A model generated the notes under the pieces. It was not told where the DNA came from, did no database searches, and saw nothing but the letters and a program-made list of their open reading frames with translations. The position numbers and the translations under genes were made by a program. A stretch of DNA of 64,000 bases from Sanderia malayensis (lineage: Eukaryota > Cnidaria > Scyphozoa > Semaeostomeae > Pelagiidae): assembly GCA_013076295.1 (NCBI GenBank), contig RQOL01000828.1:2852001-2916000 (forward strand), written 5' to 3'. Below, piece after piece: positions 58,674 through 64,000 of this stretch; positions within the stretch are counted from its first letter, which is position 1, and each line of letters starts with the position of its first letter.

Positions 58674-58756
58674 TTAATTATATTTATTATATTTATTATA
58701 TTTATTATATTTATTATATTTATTATATTTATTATATTTATTATATTTATTATAAT
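58674..58756. repeat. 9-bp AT microsatellite (TTATATTTA)n
   Basis: About nine tandem copies of a 9-bp unit, seen as TATTTATTATATTTATTATA. The frame through it yields repeated Ile-Asn-Ile and is an artefact. It lies in the 5' untranslated intron of the CAP gene. Confidence 0.9.
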
Positions 58757-59626
58757 GTACACTGTGGGAACGCATCGGGGCTTGCAAGCAAAAGAACAAA
58801 ATGAAGGTACTAAAGGGATTAACTCCTATTGATTTCTTTTCATGCAAGGTAACACAATCAAAATTATTCATCCATTGAGTCTTCTGTGCAAGCTAACAAA
58901 TGAGGTTGGGAGCATATTGGTGCTTTGCTTGCAGGAAGCGACGATTTGAAAAACAATGAAAAAAACAACCCACTATTTCATATAATAAGATATTGTTTTC
59001 TAAATGGATTGAAGAGCAAATAACTTTGGTCATTCGAGTATAAACTGCCATTTAATTGTCATTTTTGTTTTCTGGGTCAAGTTCCATCTTTCCAAGTAAT
59101 CTTTATAGGAAACTTATAAATCGGTAATAAAATTTTCAGAATCGGTAATAAAATTGTCTTAATATCGCATAGCAATTTTGGTGTTTTAATACCAACGGTT
59201 ACTTTCCGTGCAACGAAGAATATAATACAAAGAAATTCATAATATAAATCACTTTAACTTTGCACTTAACTTAAAATGGACGACTTCCTTAAGGTGTGCC
59301 CATCCGTGTATTGAGACATTTAAAATTCAAAAACGGTATCATACATCTTAAAAACCCCATGCTTATGAAATAAATGTAAGCCAACCCATTTCCCAAGTGG
59401 GAAGGTATGCAGTGGTATTGCTATTTTTTACATAATTATAATGCCTCCCAGGGGCTGATGAATTTCATTTCAAGCCCAACAGCATAAAGCGATTAATGGC
59501 TACGTGTGTGAAAAGCGATATACATGGAGCTAGCGTATTTTGAGATCTGATGTTCAAATATTGCAGGAATGACAGATCGAAGAAATTAAAGAGAGACGAA
59601 TTGAACTGAGTCGAAGGGACTTACCG

Positions 59627-59757
59627 TGAAAGCTGGAGATATCCAAGGATCGACTTCTCTCTGAGGTGCCTCAATGGATGAATGGCTTTGGTCTATGCAA
59701 TGCACGTCTTTTATTGGGAGCGGCGCATTGCAATTGCAAACAAAAGAATCTAGAAAC
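59627..59757 (-). other. Possible 5' untranslated exon of the CAP gene
   Basis: Minus-strand sequence ending CTTTCACG directly before GTAAGTCCC at 59618-59627 looks like an exon with a good donor, on the right strand about 1 kb upstream of the CAP start codon, where an untranslated exon is expected. The upstream limit is a guess. Partly similar sequence recurs at 59905-59945. Confidence 0.3.
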
Positions 59758-59975
59758 AATGAAAACCGCTTGAGAAAATGGCATCTTTAACGACAACGAC
59801 AATGGATGAGTGATAGAAAATTTTATTTCAAGATATCATAACATTACCGGGTGATAAAACAGAAATCGTTGCAAATGCACAAATCTGGTTCATCCATGCG
59901 ATACGTCCCTTTTATAGAGAGCGGTGGTTCTTAATTGCAACAAGGGACAAAGCTATTGGGGGCCAGATGGGTGTG

Positions 59976-60150
59976 GCACCTCCTTTAGCAGCATTTCTCA
60001 TTTATTCATTGGGCTCAAATGCTCTTTTATCATTTGACTGTCAGCGTTAGGTGAACACCCCCCCCCCTTTACAACTCCTGTCCATAGTAACCAGTAAACT
60101 ATACAGTGCCCGCTGTTCAAAATTTATTAATTTTGTCACCGCCGATAGCT
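59976..60150 (+). repeat. Dispersed repeat, copy 1
   Basis: The blocks CTCATTTATTCATTGGGCTC and ACAACTCCTGTCCATAGTAA, then CCAGTAAACTATACAGTGCC, recur in the same order and orientation at 61639-61740 with a few substitutions and a short deletion. No coding potential. The pair brackets the 472-bp tandem duplication. Confidence 0.85.
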
Positions 60151-60471
60151 GAGAACTATGCATATGTGCGATTATTTTTTAATAAAATTTTTCTCTTGCT
60201 TTTTCGAGTGTTTGGTCTTGTTTTAGCAACAAAAACAACAACAACAATAATAATAATAAAAGTAATCAAAATATTTAAACTGGATAGAAAATACTTCAAA
60301 TCAACACAAGCTCTTATCAATGTATGTGCCAATAATATGTGATTTTTACTAGTAAAAGTCAAAGAACTAACACAACCTAATTTACATCAAAGCCCGACCT
60401 ATAATAACAAAATGTTTATATAAAACAATACCTAAATAAACATTAAGTTTTAAAGTCTTTTTGTCTTTGGT

Positions 60472-61415
60472 CAATAAACGTGAAACAAAAGTTAAGGAAT
60501 TGTTAGTATATTACAATTTGATCAAAACAACTCGTAAAACAGGGAAGTGTAAGAACTAGTTGTTGAGGTATGTTCTTTACAAAAAAAGAAATATTAACAT
60601 GTAAAATAGGAAACATAAAAAACATAAAAATCGTTAATTAGTTTCCATGACTTCTGCTTCTACCTGAATAATATTTGTAAATAAAATATTAATGGTTTAA
60701 TTCAATTTTTAATCAGTAACTATTGGGAAGTCACGGCATGAAACATGGATCGTTTTAATTTTCAAATTTATTCTGGAAATTATTTCTTACCTTTGATAGA
60801 AAGAAAATAGTCACTAGTTAATGGATGAATGAATGAATTAACTACTTGCTAAAGCAACAGCTACGGTGGCACAAATTTGCTAAAAATAAATGGCTGCGGT
60901 GGTATAAGGCATAAGTAAGTTTAAAGTCTTGTGAGTGTCATGGCAATAAACGTGAAACAAAAGTTAAGGAATTGTTAGTATATTACAATTTGATCAAAAC
61001 AACTCGTAAAACAGGGAAGTGTAAGAACTAGTTGTTGAGGTATGTTCTTTACAAAAAAAGAAATATTAACATGTAAAATAGGAAACATAAAAAACATAAA
61101 AATCGTTAATTAGTTTCCATGACTTCTGCTTCTACCTGAATAATATTTGTAAATAAAATATTAATGGTTTAATTCAATTTTTAATCAGTAACTATTGGGA
61201 AGTCACGGCATGAAACATGGATCGTTTTAATTTTCAAATTTATTCTGGAAATTATTTCTTACCTTTGATAGAAAGAAAATAGTCACTAGTTAATGGATGA
61301 ATGAATGAATTAACTACTTGCTAAAGCAACAGCTACGGTGGCACAAATTTGCTAAAAATAAATGGCTGCGGTGGTATAAGGCATAAGTAAGTTTAAAGTC
61401 TTGTGAGTGTCATGG
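60472..61415. repeat. 472-bp tandem duplication, two copies identical by eye
   Basis: Copy A is 60472-60943 and copy B 60944-61415, joined head to tail. I found no difference between them on reading through. The unit is AT-rich and non-coding, starting CAATAAACGTGAAACAAAAG and ending in GTGAGTGTCATGG. Sequence preceding copy A (TTTAAAGTCTTTTTGTC) is a diverged version of the unit's own end. This is either a very recent duplication or an assembly artefact. Confidence 0.93.
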
Positions 61416-61474
61416 CAAAATTATTACTTTAACTTAGGAATGCTTGACGTGTCAAAACGCAGTCTAGTTAGAGA

Positions 61475-61580
61475 TAAGATAATAAAAATAAAAAATGAAT
61501 GGATAATAAAAATAATAAAAATGAATTATCAGTTTTATTATTTTTATTATTAGATAATAAAAGATAATAAAAATGAATAA
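61475..61580. repeat. GATAATAAAAAT simple repeat with inverted segment
   Basis: Runs of GATAATAAAAATAATAAAAA surround an inverted TTATTATTTTTATTATTAG near 61535, so part of the tract can fold back on itself. It is simple-sequence DNA next to the second copy of the dispersed repeat. Confidence 0.7.
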
Positions 61581-61612
61581 TTGCAAGATGGCATTGAAAA
61601 TGGAGAATAAAC

Positions 61613-61790
61613 AGGATGGTTCCCCCTTTAGCAGCAGTTCTCATTTATTCATTGGGCTCAAATCATTTGACTGTCTTGGTAAACGCTCACCCCCTTTACA
61701 ACTCCTGTCCATAGTAACCAGTAAACTATACAGTGCCCGTTTCCAAAACGCATTAATTCTATCAATCGCCAACAGCGAAATCAACTGCGA
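61613..61790 (+). repeat. Dispersed repeat, copy 2
   Basis: Matches 59976-60150, differing by scattered substitutions and the loss of about ten bases after GGGCTCAAA. The 136-codon frame running through it is not supported as a gene because the matching copy does not preserve it. Confidence 0.85.
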
Positions 61791-63127
61791 AACTAGAACC
61801 AAGATGGGCAAAGATTTAAGAAATCCCAGTACTACTGGGCTCAAGCATAATAAAAAAACTATAAAAATTTCCATTCTTTCAAAAATTTCCGTGCAAAAAT
61901 TTCCATTCAAAAATTTCAAAAAGAACCAATTGATTTTAATTTGTGCACGCCAAGGCCTCAGTGAATGTCAAGAATATTCTTAATATCGATTTAAAAAGTT
62001 TTAATTGACTTTTATCTGCACGAATCGTTTCGTGACGATCCGTGTTCGTATCTATCTAAAAATATTCAACTTCAAAATAATAAGGTCTTTCAAGTCACGA
62101 AAATAAGAAACCAATTAAGAAACTTTTAGTATGCTAAAGCACCCAAAATGTTAATGCCAAATTAAGAAACTTTTAGTAATGCTGATCCAATTTTCATAAA
62201 ACAATTGCCCAATTTGAATAGCTACTACCATGGTAAGCTAAATTAATAAGAATATCATCAACATTATTATATTTTATATTGCAAAATAGGTTGTGAATGG
62301 CCTCTCCACTCTCAAATAATTTGATCTACATCTGATATAACGAAAAGGATAGAAAAAGAAAAAGAGATAAATGACTATATTACATGAGTAAATGATACAA
62401 ATTAAAAACTGTTTAATAATAATGATATTCAAATATTTGCTTTTGCTTAAAAAATTCGTCTTCAGCGTTTGGCTATATTAAAATGAAGCCGACAAAACAT
62501 AATATTTGACGTAAACAAGAAGTACCGTTAAATATTTGATTAATTCGACCAAACAAGTGTTAGGAAAAAATGCTTTGCAATTTTCAATAATAACAAAACC
62601 GTCAGCTTTCATTTGAATAAAATATTGCTTTATTGCAGGGCTTCTTTTTACATACTATAACAGCCCTTCCTGCCCTAGTCCCATTGCTTTTATATCGTTA
62701 AAATAATCGGTTTATTGTTCCTTTTAATTTAGAATACAATGGATAGCCAAAAAAGTCCTTGTTTGTTGAGTAAAAACCAGGCCCCAATCTGGAAATCATC
62801 TTGCAAGCAGAAATCGAGACATCTTTATTACAGAGCTGTTACATTTTTTCGTGTACAATGAATGCCCAAGAAAAAATCTTGGAAAATACCAGATACTTTT
62901 TATATACAAATGATTGCATTATTTATAAAAGTCGAATCAGTTAAAACCATTTTTATCAAAAACTTGTCACATGTCCTTTTGACGATTAGATATCATTGAT
63001 TTGTTGCCTCTTTAAATCACGAACATTGAAATCAAATAAAAATTTATCACTGACCTTTAGTGTTCTCGTTTACTTAACCTGGGATGCAACTCTGAACTAT
63101 GGTGTCTTCCATAAACAACTGACGACG
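61791..63127. other. AT-rich gene-poor region
   Basis: No gene was seen. Near 62101-62190 lie two copies of AATTAAGAAACTTTTAGTA, related to 45960-45998 and to the T-run inverted-repeat elements. The rest is non-repetitive AT-rich DNA that may include the 3' UTR of the gene beginning to the right. Confidence 0.5.
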
Positions 63128-64000
63128 TCACATTGCACCGAGATCAAACCCTGGAATTTCAGTCCACTCATTAAAGAACTCTCGGGCGTTCAGCAAACTT
63201 GCCAGTTCAAGAAGATGACGTGCGAATCCTTTATGATTGAAGATCTCTTTTGACAAAGGGGGCGAAGTCGATGGGTAATAGGTTGGACCCTGCAAAAATA
63301 CAAAAATTAATGCACACTTTGTGGCTGTTTTATTATCACCGAGTTCAATCAATGTTTATGTTAAAATTGTTTTGTGCATATTTTGAGCTAAATTAATGTG
63401 TAAGCTATCTACGATCAGCAACAGTATGTCATGTAAAATCGCATGTCAATGTTCATGAATCAATCAGTTATTACACCCGTGAGTTACAAGAAGGTTGTGT
63501 TTTCTTGTATCGAGCCCTTGCTTAACACACGGTATTCTTTGCAGTGGTTCGGTTGAGATAGCTACACAACGTGATAGTTGGCTCAAAGAATTACATATGG
63601 ACAGCTATATCTGCGGTGTGAAGGGTTAAAGTTTGAGTAATAAAGGAAAATACGAACTTACTTTAAAATGCTTGTGTAATCGAAGCGTTTGATAGCAAAA
63701 GATAAATCTCAGAATTAACAAGCGAATAAAATCATCACCAATAAATTGTTCAAAAGCACAGTCTGTGAAATAAAAATATATTTAAAACATTAAGCATGTG
63801 CGGAGAGGTCACGGGTTCGAGTACAAGCAATGGTATGGTATCAAACTCAAGAGAAATACCTACCCATTTCTTTGATGTGTGCGCAGAAAATCTCAAGTTG
63901 TTCGGAGAGAATTTGGTCCACAAATTGCTGGCATTTGTCCCATAAATCTTGTCGCAGATCAGTAATATTACAAACGGTACAAAAAGCCAAAAGAGGGTCG
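63128..64000 (-). CDS. 3' end of an unrecognised gene, 3 exons, partial
   Basis: Exons 63864-64000 (continuing beyond the window), 63662-63762 and 63128-63289 join in frame. Translation gives CNITDLRQDLWDKCQQFVDQ, then EQFIGDDFIRLLILRFIFCY and LHKHFK, and a tail ILGPTYYPSTS-like segment (GPTYYPSTSPPLSKEIFNHK) ending EWTEIPGFDLGAM. The peptide looks like helical, cytosolic scaffold-type sequence without TM segments. I cannot assign it; the 5' part is outside the window. Confidence 0.7.

Noticed and set aside
58532..58871. Ile-Asn-rich frames
   Set aside because: Translation of the 9-bp AT microsatellite; only the signal-peptide part (from 58618) is a real exon.
61573..61983. 136-codon plus-strand frame
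   Set aside because: It crosses the dispersed repeat whose other copy at 59976 does not keep the frame; no splice or domain support.

Overview
This is a nuclear genomic window from an animal. Genes are split by many short AT-rich introns with GT-AG borders, intergenic DNA is AT-rich, telomere-type TTAGGG words occur inside satellites, and short inverted-repeat elements are common. The gene set (SMG7, NUP153, POFUT1, KDM8, ZGPAT, ABHD16A, a secreted VLK-type kinase) is metazoan. Intron-rich genes with vertebrate-like exon content, together with the style of the inverted-repeat elements, suggest an early-branching invertebrate, perhaps a cnidarian. The phylum is inference.

Layout. 0-3 kb: PMPCA (+), 11 coding exons. 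3-5 kb: intergenic DNA with small repeats and hairpins. 5-12.9 kb: SMG7 (-), about 24 exons, with a tRNA-His gene and a roughly 405-bp inverted-repeat element in its introns. 13.1-13.3 kb: a second inverted-repeat element. 14.3-16.2 kb: an intronless membrane protein I do not recognise (+). 16.7-18.2 kb: KDM8/JMJD5 (+), followed by a 1.8-kb repeat tract (palindrome, telomere-like satellite, dispersed repeats) that ends in a rearranged partial copy of KDM8. 20.5-28.4 kb: an armadillo + fibronectin-III gene (-). 28.9-31.0 kb: POFUT1 (+), divergent from it. 32.0-32.8 kb: a small secreted PAN-like protein (+). 34.1-38.9 kb: NUP153 (-). 39.5-41.0 kb: RNF26-like RING ligase (-). 41.3-44.7 kb: PKDCC/VLK-like secretory kinase (-). 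45.8-51.8 kb: ABHD16A (-), with a 10-bp minisatellite, a tRNA-like element and a 137-bp satellite in its introns. 52.1-55.8 kb: ZGPAT (-). 57.4-58.6 kb: secreted CAP protein (-). 58.6-63.1 kb: repeat-rich gene-poor DNA with a perfect 472-bp tandem duplication. 63.1-64.0 kb: 3' end of an unrecognised gene (-).

The genes are an ordinary mix of housekeeping functions: mitochondrial import processing, nonsense-mediated decay, nuclear pore, lipid hydrolysis, transcription, protein O-fucosylation and extracellular kinase signalling. They do not form a pathway. Where the exon borders could all be placed, the summed coding length is a multiple of three (PMPCA 527 codons, POFUT1 420, NUP153 1333, CAP 187, PAN-like 153, PKDCC-like 600). 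The most unusual material is the satellite and inverted-repeat DNA, the KDM8 fragment, the ARM-FN3 architecture, the orphan 8-TM gene, and the missing ER-retention tail of POFUT1.
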